From Legionella waltersii (GTDB lineage: Bacteria; Pseudomonadota; Gammaproteobacteria; Legionellales; Legionellaceae), in the NCBI RefSeq assembly GCF_001468085.1, contig NZ_LNZB01000036.1, forward strand, positions 44,967 to 108,966: DNA of 64,000 nt. Direction: 5' to 3'. Shown here piece by piece: positions 1-8,551 of this stretch. Under the pieces are notes generated by a model. That model was not told where the DNA came from, searched no databases, and was given only the letters and a program-made list of their open reading frames with translations. Positions within the stretch are counted from its first letter, which is position 1. The number at the start of each line of letters is the position of its first letter. The translations under genes were made by a program, and so were the position numbers.

Positions 1-474
1 AACATACTCAACCTGAATAATTTCATACTCCACCAAGCCGCCAGGAGTTTCCACGGTAACGGTATCATCAAGCTCTTTACCAATTAACGCACGAGCAATC
101 GGGGAGCTATAAGAAATTTTATTTAATTTAATGTCCGCTTCGTCTTCACCTACAATTTGATAAGAGATTTCAGAATCAGAGGACGTTTGGCATATCGTAA
201 CGGTACTACCAAACACCACTTTGCCATTGTTAGTCAGTTTACTGATGTCAATAATTTGGGCGTTGGATAATTTGGCTTCAAGTTCCTGAATACGGCCTTC
301 ATTAAAGCTCTGCTGTTCACGAGCCGCATGGTACTCCGCATTTTCCTTCAAATCACCATGAGCTCTTGCCGTAGCGATGGCTTCTACAATCTTTGGTCTT
401 TCTACAAATTTTAAGCGTTGTAATTCCTGTTGCAGTGCTTCTGCCCCTTGAACCGTCATAGGATGTTTGCTCAT
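1..474 (-). CDS. greA: Transcription elongation factor GreA (3' end cut by window edge)
   Basis: GreA rescues backtracked RNA polymerase by stimulating cleavage of the nascent transcript. The reverse strand encodes 158 codons starting [18 protein letters not shown] and ending [11 protein letters not shown] at the first base of the window. This is the usual GreA length of about 158-160 residues, so only the stop and perhaps one or two codons are missing. The N-terminal coiled coil contains the conserved stretch [15 protein letters not shown]; the C-terminal FKBP-like domain follows. The start at 474 lies 8 nt after the carB stop, so the gene is probably cotranscribed with carB, a common gammaproteobacterial arrangement. 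Confidence 0.95.
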   Translation of the reverse strand, partial: MSKHPMTVQGAEALQQELQRLKFVERPKIVEAIATARAHGDLKENAEYHAAREQQSFNEGRIQELEAKLSNAQIIDISKLTNNGKVVFGSTVTICQTSSDSEISYQIVGEDEADIKLNKISYSSPIARALIGKELDDTVTVETPGGLVEYEIIQVEYV

Positions 475-482
475 ATTAACCT

Positions 483-3400
483 CTAATGCAAATCTTGTAA
501 TTTTGTAACAGTTTCCCTGTCCTCGTATTTCATGGCCAGGCATGCGGCCTCAGCACCTGATAACGTTGTGGTGTAGCTGACCTTATGCTGCAAGGCATTC
601 CGTCTTATGGCAAAGGAGTCAGCGATCGCTTGTTTTCCCTCAGTGGTATTCACAATAAAATCAATTTCATTGTTTTTAATGAAGTCCAACACATGAGGTC
701 TTCCTTCAGCCACTTTAAAGACTCTTCGGCAATCCACTCCAGCCGCTTGCAAAGCAAGCGCTGTTCCTCGAGTCGCAATGATTTCAAAACCTAACTCGAT
801 TAAACGTTTGGCAATCTCACCCACTCGCGTTTTATCCGCATCACGAACAGACACAAATGCCTTGCGTCGTTTCGCTATATGACAACCTGCTCCAAGCTGG
901 GCCTTAGCATAAGCTTGTCCGAAACGTTTGGCAATCCCCATCACTTCTCCAGTGGATTTCATTTCAGGACCCAGAATCGAATCCACCCCTGAAAATTTGA
1001 TGAACGGAAAGACTGGAAGCTTAATGGAGTAAAACGATGGCATTTGGTGATTTTGGGTTAAACCTTGCTCTTTCAAGCTGACACCTGCTTTACAAAGAGC
1101 TGCGATTTTCGCCAGTGGTAAACCCGTTGCCTTTGACACAAAGGGAACTGTTCTTGACGCTCGTGGGTTCACTTCTAAAACGTAAATATCATCGGACTGA
1201 ATGGCAAACTGAGCATTGATTAAACCCACCACGCCCAGTTTCAAGGCCATTTTGCGGATTTGCTCGGTCAAATCTTGTTGTACCACGACACTCAAGCTGA
1301 ATGGAGGCAATGTGCAAGCAGAGTCGCCTGAGTGAATTCCGGCTTGCTCAATGTGTTCCATCACAGCACCAATTAAAACGTCTTTGCCATCACAAACAGC
1401 ATCAATATCCACTTCAATGGCATCATTTAAGAATCTATCCAACAACACGGGTGAGTCATTAGATACCTCGACTGCGTGCGACAAGTAATGTCGTAAATCG
1501 TCTTCTTGATAAACAATTTCCATGGCTCGGCCACCAAGTACGTAGGAAGGTCTAACCACCAAGGGATAGCCGATTTGACGAGCTAATTCAATGGCCTCGG
1601 CTTCGCTGCGAACGGTTCCATTGTCCGGTTGATGCAGTTTTAATTCTTTAACCAGTTGTTGGAAGCGCTCACGATCCTCTGCTTGATCAATCGCGTCTGG
1701 AGACGTACCAATGATTTTAACCCCATTGGCCTCAAGGCTGCGTGCTAGCTTCAGTGGCGTTTGCCCGCCGTAATGAACTATCAAGCCTTCAGGTTTTTCA
1801 ACATCCACAATGGATAAAACGTCTTCCAAGGTGACTGGTTCAAAATACAATCGATCAGAAGTATCGAAATCGGTCGACACGGTTTCTGGGTTACAATTAA
1901 CCATAATGGTTTGATAGCCCGCCTCACGCAAAGCCAATGCAGCGTGCACGCAGCAATAATCAAACTCAATGCCTTGCCCTATTCGATTAGGTCCACCACC
2001 CAATATCATGATTTTTTTCTGACTATGATCAGGGCGAGCCTCACAACTTTGTTCGTACGTGGAATACATGTAAGCCGTATCCGTTGGGAACTCACCTGCG
2101 CAAGAATCGATTCGTTTATACACTGGTGTCACACCCAACTGCAGTCGCTTGGCTCGAACTTCGGCTTCAGAGCATTGTAACAATTGAGACAAATACAAAT
2201 CAGAAAACCCTCTATGCTTCATAAAGTGAAGCGTGGCTTTATCCAAACTATCGAGTGGCTTATTAGCAATAGACTGTTCTAATTGCACCAATTCTTGAAC
2301 TTGCGCCAAGAACCAACGGTCCACCCGACTTTCCATATGAATTTCTTCTAGAGATAGATTCTGCCTAAAGGCATCGGCAATATACCAAAGTCTATCCGGT
2401 GTAGGTTCGCGTAAATGCCCTCTCAATAAGGCCTTATCTTCATTTTTAGACAGCGGGTGCAAACCACTGCGCCCTATTTCTAAGCCTCGAATTGCCTTCT
2501 GCAAGGATTCTTGAAAGTTCGATCCAATGGCCATCACTTCACCAACGGATTTCATTTGTGTAGTCAGGGTATTCGGAGTTTGAGGGAATTTATCAAAATT
2601 AAATCGCGGTACTTTGGTCACGACATAATCGATGCTTGGCTCAAAGGAAGCTGGGGTTTTTCCACCTGTAATTTCATTTTTGAGCTCATCCAAGGTATAG
2701 CCGACTGCTAATTTTGCAGCCACTTTCGCAATGGGGAAGCCCGTGGCTTTAGAGGCCAAGGCAGAACTACGTGATACCCGTGGGTTCATCTCCACCACCA
2801 ACATACGCCCATCTTCAGGATTGATGGCAAACTGCACGTTTGAACCGCCAGTGTCTACGCCAACAGCCCTTAACACCTTAATGGCTGCATCACGCATGCG
2901 TTGATATTCTTTATCGGTTAATGTTTGGGCAGGGGCTACGGTAATGGAGTCCCCGGTATGCACCCCCATGGGGTCAAAGTTCTCAATGGTGCAAACGATG
3001 ATGCAATTGTCGTTTTTATCACGCACCACTTCCATCTCGTATTCTTTCCAGCCGAGCACGGATTCATCAATTAAAAGCTCGTGAGTAGGAGATAGCTCCA
3101 AGCCTCTTGTACAAATTTCTTCGAACTCTTCGCGGTTATAAGCAATACCCCCACCGCTACCGCCCATGGTGAAGGATGGTCTAATAATGGCTGGGAATCC
3201 AAGGCGAGCTTGAACCTGAATAGCCTCTTCCAAGCTATGAGCAATCGCTGAACGCGGCATATCCAAGCCAATCTTGATCATCAACTGGCGAAATTTCTCT
3301 CTGTCTTCTGCTCTATCAATGGCTTCGCGAGTAGCACCAATCATTTCAACCGAGTATTTGGCCAAAACCCCTTCTCGAACCAAATCCAAAGCACAGTTTA

Positions 3401-3686
3401 AAGCAGTCTGCCCACCCATGGTTGGCAATAAGGCATCGGGACGTTCAATTTCAATGACACGCGCTACTTCTTTCCATTGAACGGGTTCGATATACGTCGC
3501 ATCCGCCAATTCCGGATCCGTCATGATCGTAGCCGGATTGGAATTAACCAAAATGACCCGATACCCTTCTTCTTTTAAAGCTCGAACAGCTTGGGTTCCG
3601 GAATAATCAAACTCACAAGCCTGACCTATCACAATAGGACCAGCCCCTAGAATCAAAATGGATTTTATATCGGTTCGTTTTGGCAT
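483..3686 (-). CDS. carB: Carbamoyl-phosphate synthase large subunit
   Basis: CarB makes carbamoyl phosphate from bicarbonate, ATP and ammonia delivered by CarA, feeding arginine and pyrimidine synthesis. The 1067-residue protein has the normal length and two homologous halves. The first starts [16 protein letters not shown] and contains the ATP-grasp loop [11 protein letters not shown]; the second starts [20 protein letters not shown]. The C-terminal allosteric MGS-like domain (from about residue 930) is present. greA follows after 8 nt. No carA lies upstream: the next DNA holds accessory genes on the opposite strand, so carB has its own promoter or has been separated from carA. The ATG at 3686 begins the conserved N-terminus. 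Confidence 0.97.
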   Translation of the reverse strand: MPKRTDIKSILILGAGPIVIGQACEFDYSGTQAVRALKEEGYRVILVNSNPATIMTDPELADATYIEPVQWKEVARVIEIERPDALLPTMGGQTALNCALDLVREGVLAKYSVEMIGATREAIDRAEDREKFRQLMIKIGLDMPRSAIAHSLEEAIQVQARLGFPAIIRPSFTMGGSGGGIAYNREEFEEICTRGLELSPTHELLIDESVLGWKEYEMEVVRDKNDNCIIVCTIENFDPMGVHTGDSITVAPAQTLTDKEYQRMRDAAIKVLRAVGVDTGGSNVQFAINPEDGRMLVVEMNPRVSRSSALASKATGFPIAKVAAKLAVGYTLDELKNEITGGKTPASFEPSIDYVVTKVPRFNFDKFPQTPNTLTTQMKSVGEVMAIGSNFQESLQKAIRGLEIGRSGLHPLSKNEDKALLRGHLREPTPDRLWYIADAFRQNLSLEEIHMESRVDRWFLAQVQELVQLEQSIANKPLDSLDKATLHFMKHRGFSDLYLSQLLQCSEAEVRAKRLQLGVTPVYKRIDSCAGEFPTDTAYMYSTYEQSCEARPDHSQKKIMILGGGPNRIGQGIEFDYCCVHAALALREAGYQTIMVNCNPETVSTDFDTSDRLYFEPVTLEDVLSIVDVEKPEGLIVHYGGQTPLKLARSLEANGVKIIGTSPDAIDQAEDRERFQQLVKELKLHQPDNGTVRSEAEAIELARQIGYPLVVRPSYVLGGRAMEIVYQEDDLRHYLSHAVEVSNDSPVLLDRFLNDAIEVDIDAVCDGKDVLIGAVMEHIEQAGIHSGDSACTLPPFSLSVVVQQDLTEQIRKMALKLGVVGLINAQFAIQSDDIYVLEVNPRASRTVPFVSKATGLPLAKIAALCKAGVSLKEQGLTQNHQMPSFYSIKLPVFPFIKFSGVDSILGPEMKSTGEVMGIAKRFGQAYAKAQLGAGCHIAKRRKAFVSVRDADKTRVGEIAKRLIELGFEIIATRGTALALQAAGVDCRRVFKVAEGRPHVLDFIKNNEIDFIVNTTEGKQAIADSFAIRRNALQHKVSYTTTLSGAEAACLAMKYEDRETVTKLQDLH

Positions 3687-3739
3687 AGTGGCGACAAAAA
3701 AAAATAAAAGTGAAATATTTTACCGGATTTTGGCTAAAG

Positions 3740-3745
3740 ATTATA
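3740..3745 (-). promoter_or_regulatory. Candidate -10 box for carB
   Basis: On the reverse strand a perfect TATAAT (within GGGTATAATC) lies about 55 nt upstream of the carB ATG. No convincing -35 hexamer lies 16-18 nt further upstream, so this is only a candidate start for carB-greA transcription. Confidence 0.3.
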
Positions 3746-3845
3746 CCCTTGAATGAGGAAAGTTGAGGAAAAGAATGGGATTTTGTCTTTAAAACATACC
3801 TCATTTAAATAATTTTATTAAAAATGAATTTTCTTACGTTTCTCT

Positions 3846-3879
3846 TTTAATCAAACCTTAAGTTGAATTGTTATATAAT
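3846..3879 (+). promoter_or_regulatory. PmrA-box-like direct repeat and -10 upstream of paralog A
   Basis: TTTAATCAA-AC-CTTAAGTTG forms two TTAA-centred half-sites 11 bp apart. This fits the Legionella PmrA box, known as cTTAATatT repeated after a 2-nt gap. A perfect TATAAT follows after 8 nt at 3874-3879. The same box, spacing and -10 recur upstream of the paralog at 5103. A second TATAAT lies at 3910-3915. PmrA control is inferred from the motif only. Confidence 0.6.
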
Positions 3880-3946
3880 TAAATTGTGTCGATATTTTAC
3901 AATGTGGTCTATAATTAAATTATAAACATAACCTGGAGGCATGAAA

Positions 3947-4561
3947 ATGTGGAAAACGGTTAAAAAAGGCTTTAAAGATGCTGGTAAACAAATCAAACAA
4001 GGTGTTGGTGATTTATTAGATGCGGTTGACGACGTTGTAACAAATGCAGTTATAGAAGCTAAAAGGCCTGAGACAGAAGAGCCAATTAAAAATGTAGTTG
4101 ATGAACTTAATAGGGTACTTAATAAACTTAAGGTTAACGAACCATACACAGGTAAAGATCCAGCTATACGCGCAGCAATACAGATGCGATCTCAATTAGG
4201 TGATGCATTGAGGGAGCTTGATAAAGATTTGGGGAAACTCAATGCAAGAGCTCCGCTTCTAGAATATAATACTCAATGGAACAACGCAGTGAATAAATTT
4301 AACCAAGCATCCGCTGAAGTAATAAGATCGTATAGAAGCGATATCACTAACGCTCCATGGAATGGGTGGACCCCTTTGAAAAAATTTGCAAATTTATTTA
4401 TTGCGTTGTATAACGCATTGCCTGGAGAGGGTAAAATAGAACCCTACACATTTGACAAAACACAAGTAACTTTGGCTAGTCAAAATAATATAAAAGGACA
4501 ATTAGACACACTTAAACAAGAAATGGTTGATAGTGAACCTTCTATGCGTCCCAAACAGTAA
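3947..4561 (+). CDS. Unknown protein, paralog A of a tandem pair (possible Icm/Dot effector)
   Basis: I do not recognise this 204-residue protein. It has a basic N-terminus (MWKTVKKGFKDAGKQIKQG), is predicted mostly helical, and has no signal peptide or clear membrane segment. Its middle aligns by eye with the protein at 5103: AAIQMRSQLGDALRELDKDL against AALQMGFRLNKALEAYDKKA, then FNQASAEVIRSYRSD against QQFAAEVIHIMYEYKSA. I chose the ATG at 3947 over the in-frame ATG at 3941 because GGAGG at 3935-3939 is then 7 nt away, the same spacing as in the paralog. The PmrA-box-like promoter suggests an effector of the type IV secretion system. This is inference; no enzymatic motif is visible. Confidence 0.75.
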   Translation: MWKTVKKGFKDAGKQIKQGVGDLLDAVDDVVTNAVIEAKRPETEEPIKNVVDELNRVLNKLKVNEPYTGKDPAIRAAIQMRSQLGDALRELDKDLGKLNARAPLLEYNTQWNNAVNKFNQASAEVIRSYRSDITNAPWNGWTPLKKFANLFIALYNALPGEGKIEPYTFDKTQVTLASQNNIKGQLDTLKQEMVDSEPSMRPKQ

Positions 4562-4580
4562 TAGTTTCTCGTCAATTAAG

Positions 4581-4638
4581 TTAACCAGAAAAACCACGAA
4601 GCACATTATATAATGTGTTTCGTCGTTTTTCTGGTTAA
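4581..4638 (+). terminator. Long hairpin terminator after paralog A
   Basis: A long inverted repeat runs from TTAACCAGAAAAAC at the left edge to GTTTTTCTGGTTAA at the right edge, with the inner stem ACGAAGCACATTA/TAATGTGTTTCGT. The inner stem is followed by TTTTT inside the outer arm, so it can act as an intrinsic terminator. Its symmetry would allow function on both strands. Confidence 0.75.
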
Positions 4639-4994
4639 TGAAATTTCATAATTTGAGCACAGTTCATACAAAAGACCAAGTGGGTCATATATACAGTGGT
4701 GTTTATTTTTGACAACAATAACACCAAACATAATATAAAGTACAAAATATGGATGTAGTCAATTTTAAATGACGTAAACAATCGTTGGACCTTTTATAAC
4801 ACTAATTTTTCTCGGTTTTAGAAGAAAATACCATCTGTATTTCACTTTAAATTTTCTAAAACTCGCTGATTTTATCCATAAAATTCTCTTTTTAGAGGAA
4901 AAAGACTCTATAAAATCATTTAAAAGTTTGTGTGTTATTCCCTTTTTCCCTCATTGTTCCCCTTGTAGAGCATAATTTATCCGAAATTTTATTT
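4639..4994. other. AT-rich spacer between the paralogs, no gene seen
   Basis: No reading frame with a plausible start and coding character was found. The only notable point is CAATCGTTGGACC at 4779-4791, which recurs with one change (CAATCGTTAGACC) near 5909-5921 downstream of the second paralog. This suggests the flanks as well as the genes derive from a common duplicated unit. Confidence 0.4.
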
Positions 4995-5028
4995 TTTAAT
5001 CAAACCTTAAGGTTAATAGTAATATAAT
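4995..5028 (+). promoter_or_regulatory. PmrA-box-like direct repeat and -10 upstream of paralog B
   Basis: TTTAATCAA-AC-CTTAAGGTT has two half-sites 11 bp apart, followed after 8 nt by TATAAT at 5023-5028. It is nearly identical to the element at 3846-3879. A further shared stretch, TCTATAATTAA, lies downstream in both copies. The position implies a transcript start near 5035, which rules out the in-frame GTG at 5034 as translation start. Confidence 0.6.
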
Positions 5029-5102
5029 TAAGTGTGGCTAATTTATTTACATTATGTTCTATAATTAAGATTAGATGTGATAATATTATTGGAGATACTA
5101 TT

Positions 5103-5705
5103 GTGGTCAAAAAATATACTGAGATAGATGAGCGTACAAAGTTTAGAGATGCTTTAGGTTATCGTCCACGTGCACATAGTCAGGACCAAGAAGCAGAGCC
5201 TGTAGCCTATCAAGTAGAATCAATATTAAACACCTTAATAGACACGTTCAAAGAGCATGATAAAGAGATAGATGGATCGACTAGAAAGGCAGCATTACAA
5301 ATGGGCTTTCGATTAAACAAAGCGCTTGAAGCCTATGATAAAAAGGCTCTGCATCTAGCGGGGACGAGACAACAGTTTGCCGCAGAAGTTATTCATATAA
5401 TGTATGAATACAAATCTGCCGTTGAAACTAAGCCTGGTATTTTTAGGCAACTCTTATCAGAAATGGCAAATTTTATAAAAAAATGGACTACTTTATCGAC
5501 TAATAAGGATATTCTTGCAAAAACAATGTTTGGTTCAAGCGGTCAGTACAAAACAGCAGCAGATGATCTGAGAGAAGCAGCGAAGCAAGAGGTAATGCCT
5601 GGAGAAGGTGCGATGAAAGCGCTAGACAGAGCTTTACCGGAGGTAACTGCTGATGATGTATTAGATCAACATGAGAAGGACTCTACCACATATAAAAGGC
5701 CATAG
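5103..5705 (+). CDS. Unknown protein, paralog B of the tandem pair (possible Icm/Dot effector)
   Basis: This 200-residue soluble, helix-rich protein has no recognised domain. Residues around 55-135 match the protein at 3947: a TRKAALQMGF-type helix, then QQFAAEVIHIMYEYKSA, then an MANFIKKW-like helix matching KKFANLFIALYN. The start is assigned to GTG 5103, with GGAGA at 5091-5095 seven nt upstream, matching the SD spacing of the paralog. The C-terminus (VLDQHEKDSTTYKRP) is short and polar, as in many Icm/Dot substrates, but this is weak evidence. The shared PmrA-box-like promoter suggests co-regulation with paralog A. Confidence 0.72.
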   Translation: MVKKYTEIDERTKFRDALGYRPRAHSQDQEAEPVAYQVESILNTLIDTFKEHDKEIDGSTRKAALQMGFRLNKALEAYDKKALHLAGTRQQFAAEVIHIMYEYKSAVETKPGIFRQLLSEMANFIKKWTTLSTNKDILAKTMFGSSGQYKTAADDLREAAKQEVMPGEGAMKALDRALPEVTADDVLDQHEKDSTTYKRP

Positions 5706-5730
5706 AGTTTATGTGTTTTTTATTTTCAGA

Positions 5731-5790
5731 AAAGGAGCTGCTTATTAAATCATTTTTATTTGATTGTTGAGCAGCCCTTAATGTTTTTTA
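5731..5790 (+). terminator. Hairpin terminator after paralog B
   Basis: GGAGCTGCT (5734-5742) pairs with AGCAGCCC (5770-5777), and an inner AAATCA/TTTGAT pair extends the stem. The T-run GTTTTTTA follows at 5782-5790. It lies 30 nt after the stop codon of the gene at 5103. Confidence 0.65.
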
Positions 5791-5864
5791 TCTTGTAAAC
5801 TTTAATTAAGATACGGAACAGTAAATACAAAATTTAAATTATATATTACTTATTTTGATTGTTT

Positions 5865-5884
5865 TTTAATTAACTATTAATTAA
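5865..5884 (+). promoter_or_regulatory. Possible third PmrA-box-like repeat
   Basis: TTTAATTAA-CT-ATTAATTAA has TTAA cores 11 bp apart like the two boxes upstream, but no good -10 follows at the same spacing and the region is very AT-rich, so chance is a real alternative. It precedes the gene remnant at 5960. Confidence 0.25.
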
Positions 5885-5959
5885 AATAAGCTAATTGATA
5901 GTTTGGACCAATCGTTAGACCACGTATCTACTTTATTCTCAAGGAACTAGATAAAACGA

Positions 5960-6172
5960 ATGTGTCAGGGAATGGACTCATCCGTTCGCAGGGAGTTATT
6001 ACTTGCTGCTTCTGGAATGCTATTGCTCCCTGTATTTGGGATAGACTACTCCAATGAATTGAAAAAAGTGAATCCATCAATCAAGATACTAGTGCGTTTG
6101 TTACTCCTATTTTTACACCAGAAAAAACAAGAGCCACTGAAGAGGCTCTGTGCCCTAAGAGCAGAGTCTTAG
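5960..6172 (+). pseudogene. Remnant of an LRR-type gene like the one at 6342
   Basis: The first residues, MCQGMDSSVRRELLLA, match an internal stretch of the intact neighbour (MCRVMDSRVRMGLLLA, about residues 66-81), and the DNA is similar over about 50 bp. The rest of the frame does not match and has no good ribosome binding site. I read this as a decayed paralog fragment rather than a working 70-residue gene. Confidence 0.5.
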
Positions 6173-6174
6173 GG
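6130..6174. other. Two adjacent short hairpins
   Basis: AGAGCC/GGCTCT (6130-6149) is followed at once by a perfect 8-bp stem, CCCTAAGA/TCTTAGGG (6153-6174). No T-run follows, so neither is a standard terminator; an RNA-processing or attenuation role is possible. Further on, GAGTTTAA-CCAA-TTAAACTC (6273-6292) is a perfect inverted repeat about 50 nt upstream of the next gene and could be an operator. Confidence 0.35.
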
Positions 6175-6341
6175 GAAGCAGTACTAAGAATCATCATACC
6201 TGTCAAATATCAGGGCAAATATGAGTTGATATTCCACCAAATTCCATATAATCTGATCATCCAACCTATATAGAGTTTAACCAATTAAACTCAAGACCCA
6301 TAAGGATTGATTGGGGATCATTATTTGACAAGGAGGTATCC

Positions 6342-7394
6342 ATGCATCGTATTTTCAGAAGTTCCAATGTTGATCAATGCATTTCCACCATCGAGAAATT
6401 CATCATCCATGCAAATGAATTGGGGCGTTCTAATAAAGAGGCAATAGGAGATCTAATTGCTTTTTTTATGAAAAAGCCTTTGCCGAATTCCTTGCTGGAG
6501 AATAATAACGACCCTAAAGTTGCCTCGATAAAAAGAATGTGTCGAGTCATGGATTCAAGGGTGCGCATGGGATTATTGCTGGCCATTCCTGAAGTTTGCT
6601 CCAAGTTTGGGGATGATGAAGCAGATATGCCAAGTATCCTTAGCGAGAAAGACGCTGCTGTTCATTTAATTAGCGAGTTCTATCACCGGTTACGTAACGA
6701 ACCCACCAATCAAATGCATTTTAAGATGAATGATGCGTGGGCAAATATAAAGACTAAAAGCACAGAAACCGCTTTGTTGTTTTGCATGCAAACTTTTGTA
6801 CCGGCACTGATTATTGAAGGTGATTTCCCAAATGAGAAACGTAAGATTGCTCTGTTTCAAGAAGTATTAGGTGCCTTGGAATGTAAAACGACTTTGGTGT
6901 ACACACGCAATGGAATAACGAGCAAGAATCCACAGGGTATGACTTGTTTTCTCAAAAGCATGAATATCGCCAACCGACTTTCCCTCACGCATGGCAGTTT
7001 TGAAGATTGGACTGCGAATGACATGCAACACTTTGTGCAAATGGTCAAATCATGTCCTGACTTAACTCACCTCAGCTTAGCACACATGAACATTGATGCC
7101 TGTTGTAAGGATGAAGCAAAATTTAAATGCATTTTAGACTTGATCAGTTTGCCGCAATTGCATTATTTAAATCTTTCTGGAAATCACATGAATCATTTGA
7201 ACAAAGAACAACGTCAACGACTCGAGTCGGCTATGAGTAGGTCCCCAATAGAGGTTATCCAACTGCGGTCAACACCTGAAAAAATAGCGTCCAGTCATCG
7301 TTTGTTTGTCTCTTCGAAAAATGTGCTTGGTGAGAAAAGTAAAGCGGCTGATAAGACGGACGAGGATGTTTCTTTGTACACGATGTTGTTGTAG
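6342..7394 (+). CDS. Leucine-rich-repeat-like protein, candidate effector
   Basis: This is a 350-residue protein with no signal peptide. The N-terminal two thirds are of unknown type. From about residue 220 there are LRR-like segments: LTHLSLAHMNID and LHYLNLSGNHMNHL fit the LxxLxLxxNxL pattern of ribonuclease-inhibitor-like repeats. Legionella species carry many such proteins as Icm/Dot substrates, so an effector role is a reasonable inference. A strong AGGAGG lies at 6331-6336, five nt before the ATG. A decayed paralog fragment lies just upstream, and the last ~55 codons plus the stop are duplicated 282 bp downstream at 7520-7695. Confidence 0.7.
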   Translation: MHRIFRSSNVDQCISTIEKFIIHANELGRSNKEAIGDLIAFFMKKPLPNSLLENNNDPKVASIKRMCRVMDSRVRMGLLLAIPEVCSKFGDDEADMPSILSEKDAAVHLISEFYHRLRNEPTNQMHFKMNDAWANIKTKSTETALLFCMQTFVPALIIEGDFPNEKRKIALFQEVLGALECKTTLVYTRNGITSKNPQGMTCFLKSMNIANRLSLTHGSFEDWTANDMQHFVQMVKSCPDLTHLSLAHMNIDACCKDEAKFKCILDLISLPQLHYLNLSGNHMNHLNKEQRQRLESAMSRSPIEVIQLRSTPEKIASSHRLFVSSKNVLGEKSKAADKTDEDVSLYTMLL

Positions 7395-7413
7395 CTTCTA
7401 TGGGATATCCGCT
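7238..7413 (+). repeat. First copy of a 176-bp direct repeat (3' end of the LRR gene)
   Basis: This stretch from TAGGTCCCCAATAGAG to ATCCGCT covers the last ~52 codons of the LRR-like gene, its stop and 19 bp after it. It recurs at 7520-7695 with few differences. The right edge coincides with the first bases of a REP element in the second copy. Confidence 0.85.
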
Positions 7414-7457
7414 GGTCCTTCATGGTCGTGGATCGGATTTGCATGGTTCCATTAAAC

Positions 7458-7486
7458 ATCCGCTCCCTAACGGTCGCGGCTCGGTT
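7458..7486 (+). repeat. REP half-site
   Basis: ATCCGCTCCCTAACGGTCGC followed by GGCTCGGTT: a single arm of the window's REP family, lying between the two copies of the 176-bp repeat. Confidence 0.8.
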
Positions 7487-7519
7487 GGTTCTATGTAGCA
7501 CGGGAAAAACTGGGCTGAA

Positions 7520-7695
7520 TAGGTCCCCAATAGAGTTCATTTTACTGCGGCCAACACCTGAAAAAATAGCGTCCAGTCATCGTTTGTTTGTCTCTTCTCA
7601 AAGTGTGCTTGGTGAGAAAAGTAAAGCGGCTGTTAAGACGGACGAGGATGTTTCTTTGTACACGATGGTGTTGTAGCTTCTATGGGAAATCCGCT
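7520..7695 (+). pseudogene. Duplicated 3' fragment of the LRR-like gene
   Basis: This is the second copy of the 176-bp repeat. It still reads as an open C-terminal fragment, starting SPIEFILLRPTPEKIASSHR and ending at a stop at 7674-7676, but lacks the body of the protein. Differences from copy one include S/L, K/Q and D/V changes. It is unlikely to make a functional protein. It ends exactly where the REP pair at 7689 begins, pointing to REP-linked duplication. Confidence 0.7.
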
Positions 7696-7767
7696 CCCTG
7701 ACGGTCGCGGCTCGGTTGGTTCTGGGTAGCACCAAACAAACCGAGCCGCGACCGTTAGGGAGCGGAT
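7689..7767. repeat. REP inverted pair
   Basis: Two inverted arms (ATCCGCTCCCTGACGGTCGC ... GCGACCGTTAGGGAGCGGAT) surround a spacer of about 25 bp. It can form a long hairpin. It lies about 170 bp upstream of the RAYT gene. Confidence 0.9.
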
Positions 7768-7892
7768 GTTTGATGGCACAATGTAAATCCAAGGTGCAGG
7801 CATTCGGAAGCGGAAAACAAGTTGCAATTGGATAGTTGATCCAGTAAATTCTCACCGGCCAGTTATGGCAAAAGCAAGCAATACAAAGGACC

Positions 7893-7921
7893 AACCGAGC
7901 CACGACCGTCAGGGAGTGGAT
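7893..7921 (-). repeat. REP half-site upstream of RAYT
   Basis: AACCGAGCCACGACCGTCAG followed by GGAGTGGAT: a REP arm in reverse orientation, 16 nt before the RAYT start codon. Confidence 0.8.
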
Positions 7922-7937
7922 AAAGGAAAGCAGTACA

Positions 7938-8474
7938 ATGACCCTAGAAGCAGCGATCCCGCTAGCCTATTTCATTACATTCACATGTTATGGAACCTGG
8001 TTACATGGAGAAAAACCAACATCCGTTGATCGATTATGCAATACCCCAGGAACTGATTTTTTAGTTCAAAACCCCAAAAGAGCACAATTAGTAAAAGTTC
8101 AAATGTCTGAACCCCCTTATTTGCTCGATCATAAACGACGAAACATTGTTCTAAAATCCATTAAAGAAGTTTGCACATATCGCAAATGGTCATTATTTGC
8201 GGCACATGTTAGATCCAATCATGTGCATCTAGTCCTGCATGCCATGTCTAAGCCCGAGATAGTAATGAATACAATCAAAGCTTATGCATCCCGACAATTA
8301 AATGAGTCACCATTGGACATATCACGAATGAACCGCTGGACTCGTCATGGCAGTACTCGATATTTATGGGAAGAGGAGGAGGTTGAAGCAACGATACATT
8401 ACGTGGTCCATGAGCAAGGTGAATTGATGGCGTTTTATGAAAATAAAGATCGTTTAGTGGTTGGTGATTTGTAA
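7938..8474 (+). CDS. REP-associated tyrosine transposase (RAYT, Y1 HUH family)
   Basis: RAYTs are single-strand DNA nucleases related to IS200/IS605 TnpA that act on REP hairpins. This 178-residue protein opens with YFITFTCYGTWLHG, typical of the family. It carries the HUH metal motif as HVHLVLH (residues 95-101) and a candidate catalytic tyrosine in IKAYASRQL (Y116). The context is strong: REP half-site 16 nt upstream, REP pair starting 2 nt after the stop, more REPs at 7458 and 7689, and others across the window. No second transposon gene or ends of an IS are seen, as expected of RAYTs, which are usually domesticated single-copy genes. The gene appears intact. Confidence 0.88.
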   Translation: MTLEAAIPLAYFITFTCYGTWLHGEKPTSVDRLCNTPGTDFLVQNPKRAQLVKVQMSEPPYLLDHKRRNIVLKSIKEVCTYRKWSLFAAHVRSNHVHLVLHAMSKPEIVMNTIKAYASRQLNESPLDISRMNRWTRHGSTRYLWEEEEVEATIHYVVHEQGELMAFYENKDRLVVGDL

Positions 8475-8475
8475 T

Positions 8476-8551
8476 ATCCGCTCCCTAACGGTCGCGGCTC
8501 GGTTTTTTGTGCTACCCAGAAAAACCGAGCCGCGACCGTCAGGGAGCGGAT
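8476..8551. repeat. REP inverted pair immediately after RAYT
   Basis: ATCCGCTCCCTAACGGTCGC ... GCGACCGTCAGGGAGCGGAT, arms separated by about 20 bp, start 2 nt after the RAYT stop codon. A degenerate arm (ATCCGAGCCATGCTGTGAGG) follows near 8569. Confidence 0.9.

Noticed and set aside
5034-5102. GTG 5034 as start of paralog B
   Set aside because: It lies immediately after the predicted -10 box, has no ribosome binding site, and breaks the alignment with paralog A.
7598-7903. Reverse-strand open frames over the REP-rich region upstream of RAYT
   Set aside because: Their translations are mostly REP sequence and antisense of the duplicated gene end; no start signals are seen.
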